Source: an uncultured Bacteroides sp.
Lineage (GTDB): Bacteria > Bacteroidota > Bacteroidia > Cytophagales > Cyclobacteriaceae
NCBI GenBank assembly: GCA_902168185.1
Contig: CABHOV010000036.1
Coordinates: 96,853 to 160,852, forward strand
Length of the DNA: 64,000 nucleotides
Direction of reading: 5' to 3'
The notes below the pieces were generated by a model. The model saw only the letters and a list, made by a program, of their open reading frames with translations. It searched no databases and was not told the DNA's origin. This document shows positions 56,501-64,000 of the stretch, in pieces. The position numbers and the translations under genes were made by a program. Positions within the stretch are counted from its first letter, which is position 1. Each line of letters starts with the position of its first letter.

Positions 56501-58795
56501 ATGAAAATAAAGAATCTGCTTACTATTGTGTTGGTGGTGCTAGCGTACAGCTACTCCGTTGCGCAGGATAACCTTGTTCAGTATGTGAATCCGTTGATCG
56601 GTACTCACAAGATGGGACATACATACCCCGGGGCAACAGTTCCGTTTGGAATGGTGCAGTTGAGTCCGGAAACAGATACTATACCATATGAAGCAGGTGA
56701 TCGGTATAATCCGCTGGTATATAAATATTGTGCTGGCTATCAGTACGATGATCCTACCATCGTAGGTTTCACGCATACGCATTTCAGTGGTACCGGTCAT
56801 TCTGACCTGGGTGATTTCCTGATCATGCCTTCTGTTGGGAAGTTGCAGCTTAATCCAGGTACAGAACAAAATCCGAAGAGTGGCTTTCGTTCTGCTTTTT
56901 CTCACAGCAATGAAAAGGCCGAGGCTAATTATTATAGAGTAAAACTGGATGATGATAATATAGTGGCGGAACTAACCGCCAGCAACCGGGTTGGCTTTCA
57001 TCAATATACTTTTCCTCAAGCGGACCAGGCGCATATTATACTCGACCTGATGTATGGTATCTATAATCATGCGGGTAAAAATATATGGACTTTTGTACGT
57101 GTTGAGAACGACACACTTGTTACAGGCTATCGCCAGACTAACGGTTGGGCGCGCACGCGTACGGTATATTTCGCCATGACGTTCTCAAAACCTATCAAGC
57201 AGTATGGCATGAAAGATTTTTCCAAGCCGGATGTATATAAAGGATTTTGGCGCAAGTTCGATCAGACCAAAAACTTTCCAGATATAGCGGGTGAACAGAT
57301 TCGCATGTATTTTGATTTTCAAACACAGGAGGGCGAGAAGGTAAAGATCAAGTTTGCATTATCATCGGTGAGTACAAAGGGAGCGTTGGAAAACCTTCAG
57401 ACCGAGCTTCCACATTGGGATTTTGAAAAAGCAAAACGCGATGGACAGCAACAATGGCAAAAGGAATTGCAGCGTATCCAGGTAAAGGCATCTGACAAGA
57501 ATGATCTGATTAATTTTTATACCGCCCTGTATCACACTTTTCTGGGGCCGACAACCTATATGGATGTAACGGGAGCATATCGTGGTTTGGATCAGAACAA
57601 TCACCAGGCAACGGGTTTTACAAATTATACTACATTTTCACTGTGGGATACATATCGTGCGCTGCATCCGCTGTTTAATGTTATACAACCCAAGCGAAAC
57701 AGTGATATGGTTAATTCGATGCTGGCACATTATGATCAGAGTGTTCACAAAATGTTACCGGTGTGGTCGCATCACGCAAATGAGAATTGGTGTATGATTG
57801 GATATCATAGCGTATCGGTAATTAGTGATGCTATAATCAAAGGTAATTTTCAAGGCGATGCTTATCAGGCGCTGGATGCGTGTGTCGCGACTGCGTGGCA
57901 TAAATCGTATGATGGGTTGGAATATTATATTCAGTCGGGATATGTACCGGAGGACAAAAGTGGGTCATCTGTTTCAAAGACTTTGGAGTATGCGTATGAC
58001 GATTGGTGTATTGCGCAGATGGCTAAAAAGCTGAACAAGCAAGCTATATATGATGAGTTCACAAAGCGCTCACAAAACTGGAAAAATGTATACGATGCTT
58101 CTACCGGCTATATGCGTCCAAAACTGAGTGATGGAAAGTTCCGAAAGGAGTTTGATGTACTCAGCACGCACGGTCAGGGATATATAGAAGGAAACGCATG
58201 GAATTATAGTTTGTATGTTCCGCAAGATCCGGAGCAAATGATAGCATTGATGGGAGGGAAGAAACGTTTCGTTCAGCACCTGGATTCACTCTTTACCATG
58301 AACCTGCCAGACGAATTTTTTGCACATACAGAAGATATTACACGGGAAGGTATCATCGGTAATTATGTTCATGGTAATGAACCGGCACACCATGCAGCTT
58401 ATTTATACAATTGGACAGATCAATCCTGGAAAACGCAGGAGCGCGTACGAATGATCCTGCAGAAACAATATCACGCCACCCCCGATGGCTTGGGTGGCAA
58501 TGATGATTGCGGCCAGATGAGTGCTTGGTATATATTTACCTCTCTCGGATTCTATCCGGTTGCACCGGGCTCTGATCAATATGCATTGGGCAGTCCTGCT
58601 ATACAATCTGCAGTTCTTCCGTTGGAGAATGGTAAGACTTTCGAGATCGAGGCTATAAATCAGAGTGCAAAAAATGTTTACGTGCAGAAAGTTACACTGA
58701 ACGATAAACTGTTAACGCGTCCTTTCCTAACACACGATGAAATCGTAAAAGGCGGAAAGCTGGTGTTTTATATGAGCGCGAAGCCAAAGCGATAA
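56501..58795 (+). CDS. GH92 family alpha-1,2-mannosidase-like protein
   Basis: YVNPLIGTHKMGHTYPGATVPFGMVQLSPET; GGNDDCGQMSAWYIFTSLGFYPVAPG. Confidence 0.95.
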   Translation: MKIKNLLTIVLVVLAYSYSVAQDNLVQYVNPLIGTHKMGHTYPGATVPFGMVQLSPETDTIPYEAGDRYNPLVYKYCAGYQYDDPTIVGFTHTHFSGTGHSDLGDFLIMPSVGKLQLNPGTEQNPKSGFRSAFSHSNEKAEANYYRVKLDDDNIVAELTASNRVGFHQYTFPQADQAHIILDLMYGIYNHAGKNIWTFVRVENDTLVTGYRQTNGWARTRTVYFAMTFSKPIKQYGMKDFSKPDVYKGFWRKFDQTKNFPDIAGEQIRMYFDFQTQEGEKVKIKFALSSVSTKGALENLQTELPHWDFEKAKRDGQQQWQKELQRIQVKASDKNDLINFYTALYHTFLGPTTYMDVTGAYRGLDQNNHQATGFTNYTTFSLWDTYRALHPLFNVIQPKRNSDMVNSMLAHYDQSVHKMLPVWSHHANENWCMIGYHSVSVISDAIIKGNFQGDAYQALDACVATAWHKSYDGLEYYIQSGYVPEDKSGSSVSKTLEYAYDDWCIAQMAKKLNKQAIYDEFTKRSQNWKNVYDASTGYMRPKLSDGKFRKEFDVLSTHGQGYIEGNAWNYSLYVPQDPEQMIALMGGKKRFVQHLDSLFTMNLPDEFFAHTEDITREGIIGNYVHGNEPAHHAAYLYNWTDQSWKTQERVRMILQKQYHATPDGLGGNDDCGQMSAWYIFTSLGFYPVAPGSDQYALGSPAIQSAVLPLENGKTFEIEAINQSAKNVYVQKVTLNDKLLTRPFLTHDEIVKGGKLVFYMSAKPKR

Positions 58796-58860
58796 GCGTT
58801 TGAACAGATACAAATGTTGTGGAAAGCTGATTTTCTGAACATTTAGCTCCCAACATTGTA

Positions 58861-58981
58861 AAAACTGGACAAGAAATGGGTATCTGTCCATTTTTTAGCA
58901 AAAACTGGACAGATGGCTTAGTTCTGTCCAGTTTTCTTGACTAGATTTGCCTTATGTCCAGTTATTCTTAAAAACTGGACA
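58861..58981. promoter_or_regulatory. Operator-like cluster: six copies of AAAACTGGACA, three direct and three inverted, upstream of fic
   Basis: Forward copies at 58861, 58900 and 58970; inverted TGTCCA(G)TTTT copies at 58885, 58925 and 58955; last copy ends 8 bp before the likely ATG. Confidence 0.85.
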
Positions 58982-58988
58982 TTCAAAA

Positions 58989-60104
58989 ATGCCCCCATAC
59001 GATAGAAACACTCCTTTTAACGATCTTCCACTCATGCCACCTCCGGTGGAGATCGAAAATGATCCGGAAATATTAAAGAAGCTGGTAACCGCTTCGCGCG
59101 CTTTGGCCGCGGTTAATAGCAACGTGTTGAGGTTGCCCAATCCGAACATGTTAATCAATACGATTGCTCTTCAGGAAGCTAAAGCATCCACGGCTATTGA
59201 AAATATTTTCACCACAGAAGACGAACTTTACAAAGCTATATCTGATACAACGAATGAAGAGCGCGCGAATCCCGCGACTAAAGAAGTCTTAAAATATAGA
59301 GAAGCGTTATGGGAAGGATATGCCGAGTTAGAAAACAATGGAAAGATAAACCGCGATCTGATCGTAAAGATATTTCAACAGATTAAAAATACAACGGCAG
59401 GGCTACGCTCTCAACAGGCGCAGGTAGTAATCAAACAGGGACAAAGTGAATTCAGGACAGGTGAGATTGTTTACACACCTCCGCGTGGTGAAGGCGTATT
59501 AGAGGGAATGGTTGACAACCTGGTTGAATACCTGAATGAAGATCTCAAGTATCCAACAGACCCGTTGTTAAAAATGTGTATAGCGCATTATCAATTTGAA
59601 GCTATACATCCTTTTCAGGACGGTAACGGCAGAACCGGGCGCATTCTTAATTTACTATATCTGGTAAACAAGAAATTGCTTTCCATGCCAGTACTATTTT
59701 TGTCTAAATATATAATTCTGAATAAGGACAATTATTATTACAACCTTAGTGCAGTAACACAAAGGCAATCGTGGAAGAGTTGGATACTATACATGCTGGA
59801 GGCCGTTGAGAAAACGTCTTTATTAACCAACGAATTGATCAATGAAATTGTAATGCAGATGGAGGCAACCCTGGAACATGCGAGGAAGCGGGTTAAATGG
59901 TATAATAAAGAAGTGAACGAAGCTTTGTTTAGCCAGCCTTACAGTCGCGCGAAAATTGTTGGAGATGCGATGGGGAAAACGTCACGAACCACGTTATCGA
60001 AATATATGGAAGAGCTTATTCGGGCGAAAATTGTAACTCCTAAAAAAGAGGGAACAAAGGTATATTATCTGAATAACGATCTGATCAGGATATTGGAGCG
60101 GTAA
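58989..60104 (+). CDS. Fic family protein with N-terminal inhibitory motif and C-terminal winged-HTH
   Basis: HPFQDGNGRTGRIL Fic core; ASTAIEN inhibitory motif; C-terminal HTH-like RAKIVGDAMGKTSRTTLSKYMEELIRAKIVTPKKEGTKVYYLN; ATG at 58989 rather than TTG at 58947. Confidence 0.92.
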   Translation: MPPYDRNTPFNDLPLMPPPVEIENDPEILKKLVTASRALAAVNSNVLRLPNPNMLINTIALQEAKASTAIENIFTTEDELYKAISDTTNEERANPATKEVLKYREALWEGYAELENNGKINRDLIVKIFQQIKNTTAGLRSQQAQVVIKQGQSEFRTGEIVYTPPRGEGVLEGMVDNLVEYLNEDLKYPTDPLLKMCIAHYQFEAIHPFQDGNGRTGRILNLLYLVNKKLLSMPVLFLSKYIILNKDNYYYNLSAVTQRQSWKSWILYMLEAVEKTSLLTNELINEIVMQMEATLEHARKRVKWYNKEVNEALFSQPYSRAKIVGDAMGKTSRTTLSKYMEELIRAKIVTPKKEGTKVYYLNNDLIRILER

Positions 60105-60128
60105 TTTTTTTACCGGATGATATATAGC

Positions 60129-60163
60129 AAAAAATCCCCCGATTATGAGTCGGGGGATTTTTT
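60129..60163. terminator. Bidirectional intrinsic terminator between convergent fic and GMC oxidoreductase genes
   Basis: AAAAAATCCCCCG attatgagt CGGGGGATTTTTT. Confidence 0.9.
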
Positions 60164-60183
60164 ATGGAGCGTATAGTAACGAA

Positions 60184-61884
60184 CTATTTCAAATTTTTCA
60201 CTGCGTAATCAACAGCACGCGCCGATAACGCCATATAGGTAAGAGAAGGATTCTGTGTAGACGTTGAAGTCATGCAGGCACCATCGGTTACGAAAACATT
60301 TTTACAAGCATGAAGCTGATTCCACTCGTTCAGTAAAGATGTCTTTGGATCACGTCCCATGCGTACACCACCCATCTCGTGAATATCAAGTCCGGGAGCC
60401 TGCTTGGAATCGTGGGTCTGTATATTTTTGAACCCCGCTTTGGTATACATTTCCGTTAGCTGCTCGAAAAAGTCTGCTATCATTTTCTCATCGTTGTTAT
60501 CATAGTCGATTGAGATTTTCAGCTGTGGCATTCCCCACTCATCTTTTAAAGTTGGATCAAGCGCAACATAATTACTTTCTTTCGGAATTGTTTCTCCCAT
60601 CATGTGAGAGCCTACTCGCCAAGGACCTAAATTAGTCTCTGCAAGTTTTTCTTTTAACGAGGCACCAAGTCCATCGTTATCTGTTTCGTTATAGCGTCCT
60701 CCATCGAAGCCTGCAGCATACCCACGAAGGAAATCAGTTTCCTGTTTATATACATTCCGGAATCTTGGTATATATCCACTGGTTGGTCTGCGTCCTTTCG
60801 TCGTTGAATCGAGAAAGCCATCATACTCACCCGAGATTCTTGCTCTATAATTATGGAATGCTACATATTTACCGAGCAATCCGTTATCATTTCCCAAGCC
60901 ATTTTGAAAACGATTAGACTTCGAGTTCAACAGAATCAGATTGGTATTTATAGCAGCAGCATTTACAAAAATGATTGGTGCATAGTACTCAACAGCTTCT
61001 TTTGTGAGCGCATCAATTACCTGTACACCGGTTGCTTTACCTTTTGCTTCATCGTAGATGATAGAGTGTACAACAGAATTGGGACGAAGTGTAAGTTTAC
61101 CCGTGCGTGCTGCCCAAGGTAATGTTGATGCATTACTGCTAAAGTATCCTCCGAATGGACAACCGCGCTGACACAACGTACGATGCTGACACTGCGCGCG
61201 TCCTTGTTCCGCATGGATAGGCTGCTGCTCGGTGATGTGTGCACAACGCGCAATGATCACGTGGCGATTCTTATAGTGCTGCGCTACCTGCTCTTTGAAA
61301 TGTTTTTCAACACACGTAAGTTCTATAGGAGGAAGAAACTCACCATCCGGTAATTCTGCCAGGCCATCTTTGTTACCAGATATACCTGCAAACTTTTCAA
61401 CGTGGCTATACCATGGTGCAAGATCTTTATACCGGATCGGCCAGTCTACTGCGAAGCCATCGCGAGCCGGACCTTCAAAATCAAATTCACTCCAGCGTTG
61501 CGTCTGACGTGCCCATAACAATGACTTACCACCTACCTGGTATCCGCGGATCCAGTCAAAAGGTTTTTCTTGTACATAGGGATGCTCTTTATCTTTTACA
61601 AAGAAATGTTGAGCATCTTCACGGAAAGCATAGCAACGACTAACAACCGGATTCTCTTGCTGTATCTCTTGTGGAATCTGGCCGCGGTGTTTAAACTCCC
61701 ACGGCATCATGTTCGTAGTAGGATAATCAACGTTATGTTTTACGTCACGTCCACGCTCGAGTACCAGCGTTTTTAATCCGCGCTCAGTCAATTCTTTTGC
61801 AGACCAGCCACCACTAATTCCGGAACCGATCACGATCGCATCGTAGGTGCGTTCTTTTATATTATCAATATTAAGGTTAGCCAT
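60184..61884 (-). CDS. GMC family oxidoreductase
   Basis: 566 aa; VIGSGISGGWSAKELTERGLKTLVLERG; C-terminal VTDGACMTSTSTQNPSLTYMALSARAVDY. Confidence 0.93.
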   Translation of the reverse strand: MANLNIDNIKERTYDAIVIGSGISGGWSAKELTERGLKTLVLERGRDVKHNVDYPTTNMMPWEFKHRGQIPQEIQQENPVVSRCYAFREDAQHFFVKDKEHPYVQEKPFDWIRGYQVGGKSLLWARQTQRWSEFDFEGPARDGFAVDWPIRYKDLAPWYSHVEKFAGISGNKDGLAELPDGEFLPPIELTCVEKHFKEQVAQHYKNRHVIIARCAHITEQQPIHAEQGRAQCQHRTLCQRGCPFGGYFSSNASTLPWAARTGKLTLRPNSVVHSIIYDEAKGKATGVQVIDALTKEAVEYYAPIIFVNAAAINTNLILLNSKSNRFQNGLGNDNGLLGKYVAFHNYRARISGEYDGFLDSTTKGRRPTSGYIPRFRNVYKQETDFLRGYAAGFDGGRYNETDNDGLGASLKEKLAETNLGPWRVGSHMMGETIPKESNYVALDPTLKDEWGMPQLKISIDYDNNDEKMIADFFEQLTEMYTKAGFKNIQTHDSKQAPGLDIHEMGGVRMGRDPKTSLLNEWNQLHACKNVFVTDGACMTSTSTQNPSLTYMALSARAVDYAVKNLK

Positions 61885-61887
61885 GGG

Positions 61888-62433
61888 TTATGCAGGTTTT
61901 TGTTCCGTTACAGGTATACATCCTTTGTAATTCGGACCAGGAATTAATTGATAAGGTTTTACGTCCGTCAAAAAATGTTGTGAAGAAGTATATCCCTGTA
62001 CTATATATTGTCTTGTGCGGGAATAAAAAATTTTGGTTTCTTCCGGCAGGTTATCTCTATCTTTTTCAAGCGCTGTCAAGATTTCCAATCGCTCTTCAGG
62101 AGATGCTTTGATAAATGATTTACCGGTAATCTTTTTAGTGGAATCATTAAATGATCGCAGGCCTTTCAGATATTTTTCCTGCTCTGATTTTTCCATGCAA
62201 TCATCCACCATTACCAATGTGAACAGATGAGCACCTACGGCTTTGGCGCCTGGCGTATCCGTTGCAGGAATAATGGTATCGGCAATCTCAGCGATCAGAT
62301 CTTCTTCATCACCGGAAACTTTTAGATTGTTAAGTGCAATGGATACTTTTTTAGGATCCACGCCACAGGCGGGTAAGAGCATGGCGCCCGCAGTAGCCAT
62401 AGCAAGCTGTTTTAAAACCAGACGTCTGTTCAT
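61888..62433 (-). CDS. Gluconate 2-dehydrogenase subunit 3 family protein
   Basis: 181 aa; Tat-like or lipoprotein leader MNRRLVLKQLAMATAGAMLLPACG; IAEIADTIIPATDTPGAKAVGAH; directly upstream of GMC gene. Confidence 0.9.
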   Translation of the reverse strand: MNRRLVLKQLAMATAGAMLLPACGVDPKKVSIALNNLKVSGDEEDLIAEIADTIIPATDTPGAKAVGAHLFTLVMVDDCMEKSEQEKYLKGLRSFNDSTKKITGKSFIKASPEERLEILTALEKDRDNLPEETKIFYSRTRQYIVQGYTSSQHFLTDVKPYQLIPGPNYKGCIPVTEQKPA

Positions 62434-62591
62434 AATTTAGTATGCGGTTAGGTGCGGTAGTTGTAATCCGAAAGATAAAACTAATTGATAAAACTAATCA
62501 CTTCTGTAATCGATTTTACAGGCAAGGTATCGCCTGTTTTTTACTGGTTGTGAACGATTAGAAGTGTCGTTATAGACTTTCTCGATTTATC

Positions 62592-64000
62592 TCAATTCGT
62601 ACCGCGATACAGATGGTCGTTCTTCTTGCCATGGATTCGTTTCAGTGGAATTTGTTCCCCTTTTGTTTCCTCCAGCCATGTCCACATTTCATTTTTTAAA
62701 TTCTTCGCCATTGAATCGTATTCCGGATTGCGGATCAGATTGTTTACTTCCAACGGATCGTTTTCGAGATCATATAATTCGTTGATTCCCCAAACGCCAT
62801 GATTGAAAATATATTTGTAGCGATCGGTGCGAACTCCAAAAATAGTAGGTGTCTGCGGAAACGCATCTTCCCAATAATATTCATAGAACACTTTATTACG
62901 CCACGCAATTTCCTTTTGCTGTAGCAGCGGTACGAATGACATTCCTTGCATCTGCTCCGGCTTTTGTATACCTGCAAACTCCAGGATAGTAGGAGCGATG
63001 TCGATGTTCTGAATCAACGACTTGATCTTTGTGTTGGCGTCAATCATCTCGGGGCATCTTACCAGCAACGGAACACGCATGGATTCTTCATACATATGTC
63101 GCTTATCGATCAGCCCATGTTCGCCAAACGAAAAACCATTATCGCCCATATATATTATTAAAGTAGATTGATCAAGACCTGCCTCTTTTAAATAGGCGAG
63201 CAGCCTGCCTATATTTTCATCAACTCCCGTGAGTACTTCCAGATATTGCCGATAGAAATCTTCGAAGGTTATCTGGCCATCATACATATAGTCTACACCA
63301 TGCCAGCTATATCGTTGTCTTCGAACCCACTCCGGTATATCCCGTAGGTTTGCTTGTATAGGTTTTTCAGGTGTGAGTTGTTTTTTGCTGAGATCAAAAC
63401 TCTTGCTGGTATCTGTAACAGTCAGGAACATTGACTGCGGATAATCGATCTTCTGATCTTTATACTTCCCTTTATGACGCTTGGCAGGCATAAACTCGGC
63501 ATGCACCGCTTTATTGGACAAGTATAAAAAGAATGGCTTGTCCTGTTTTCTCTCCTTGAGCCACTCGAGCGCATGGTCGGTCAGCAAGTCGGTTATATAG
63601 GTACTGTCTTTATAGGCGACTTCTTTTCCATTTATATTCAACACAGGATTATAGTATAAACCTTGTCCTTTAAAACTTACCCAATGGTCAAAACCCTTTT
63701 GAGGCTCATCACCCTGGTTGCCCATGTGCCACTTGCCGAAGAATCCCGTCTGGTAGCCCACCTGTTGTAAATACTGCGGGAACATTTTTAAACCTTCCGG
63801 CATCGGAGCCTGGTTATCAACTATAGTATGTGTATGCGCATATTGACCTGTAAGAATGGAAGCACGGCTTGGCGAACAAAGTGAAGTACTCACAAACGCG
63901 TTAACACAATGTGCACCCTCATGGGCAAGCTTATCAAGATTGGGAGTTTGTAGTCCTGGTACCTTGCTGGTGAATCCCATGAAATCATAACGATGATCAT
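62592..64000 (-). CDS. Sulfatase family protein, S1 formylglycine-type (5' end beyond window)
   Basis: CSPSRASILTGQYAHTH modification motif; reading frame continues upstream of the listed Met (DHRYDFMGF) to the window edge. Confidence 0.93.
   Translation of the reverse strand, partial: DHRYDFMGFTSKVPGLQTPNLDKLAHEGAHCVNAFVSTSLCSPSRASILTGQYAHTHTIVDNQAPMPEGLKMFPQYLQQVGYQTGFFGKWHMGNQGDEPQKGFDHWVSFKGQGLYYNPVLNINGKEVAYKDSTYITDLLTDHALEWLKERKQDKPFFLYLSNKAVHAEFMPAKRHKGKYKDQKIDYPQSMFLTVTDTSKSFDLSKKQLTPEKPIQANLRDIPEWVRRQRYSWHGVDYMYDGQITFEDFYRQYLEVLTGVDENIGRLLAYLKEAGLDQSTLIIYMGDNGFSFGEHGLIDKRHMYEESMRVPLLVRCPEMIDANTKIKSLIQNIDIAPTILEFAGIQKPEQMQGMSFVPLLQQKEIAWRNKVFYEYYWEDAFPQTPTIFGVRTDRYKYIFNHGVWGINELYDLENDPLEVNNLIRNPEYDSMAKNLKNEMWTWLEETKGEQIPLKRIHGKKNDHLYRGTN

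Noticed and set aside
58861-58981. CRISPR-like or transposon end interpretation of AAAACTGGACA copies
   Set aside because: 11-bp dyads with irregular spacing immediately upstream of a gene with a wHTH fit an operator array better; no transposase found.

Overview
The window is a Bacteroidetes-type chromosome segment, probably from a Cytophagales-like lineage. Signs of this are T9SS C-terminal sorting domains, CusA/CzcA-type efflux genes with a DUF6660-like Cys-rich ORF, DUF5686 and M57 families, and the gene neighbourhoods.

The most interesting content is an 11-gene, tightly overlapping + strand operon at about 32.7-43.65 kb. It links de novo sphingolipid synthesis (serine palmitoyltransferase, GNAT-like candidate ceramide synthase, NAD-dependent ceramide-reductase-like epimerase) to inositol-lipid synthesis (myo-inositol-3-phosphate synthase, PgpA-like phosphatase, CDP-alcohol phosphatidyltransferase, PAP2/IPC-synthase-like protein). 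It also carries an FA2H/Scs7-like hydroxylase, a GtrA protein, a DUF5686 protein and a DUF4833 protein. It looks like a self-contained inositol-phosphoceramide pathway, probably making a hydroxylated product.

Other regions: a CusA/CzcA RND metal efflux locus (0-6.2 kb), LigD (6.7-9.4 kb), a 2563-aa repetitive T9SS-secreted surface protein (10.96-18.65 kb), a SNF2 helicase, a PAS histidine kinase, an LpxR-like lipid A deacylase next to an ACP-like protein that lacks the phosphopantetheine Ser, a divergent M57/S8 protease pair, a CAZyme/sulfatase cluster (GH29, two GH92), a Fic protein behind a six-copy operator-like repeat, and GMC oxidoreductase genes.

The whole window also shows strong over-use of TATA words, apparently produced by context-dependent synonymous codon choice. 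No rRNA, tRNA, CRISPR array, transposase or integrase was recognised. All calls come from reading the sequence; no database search was run.
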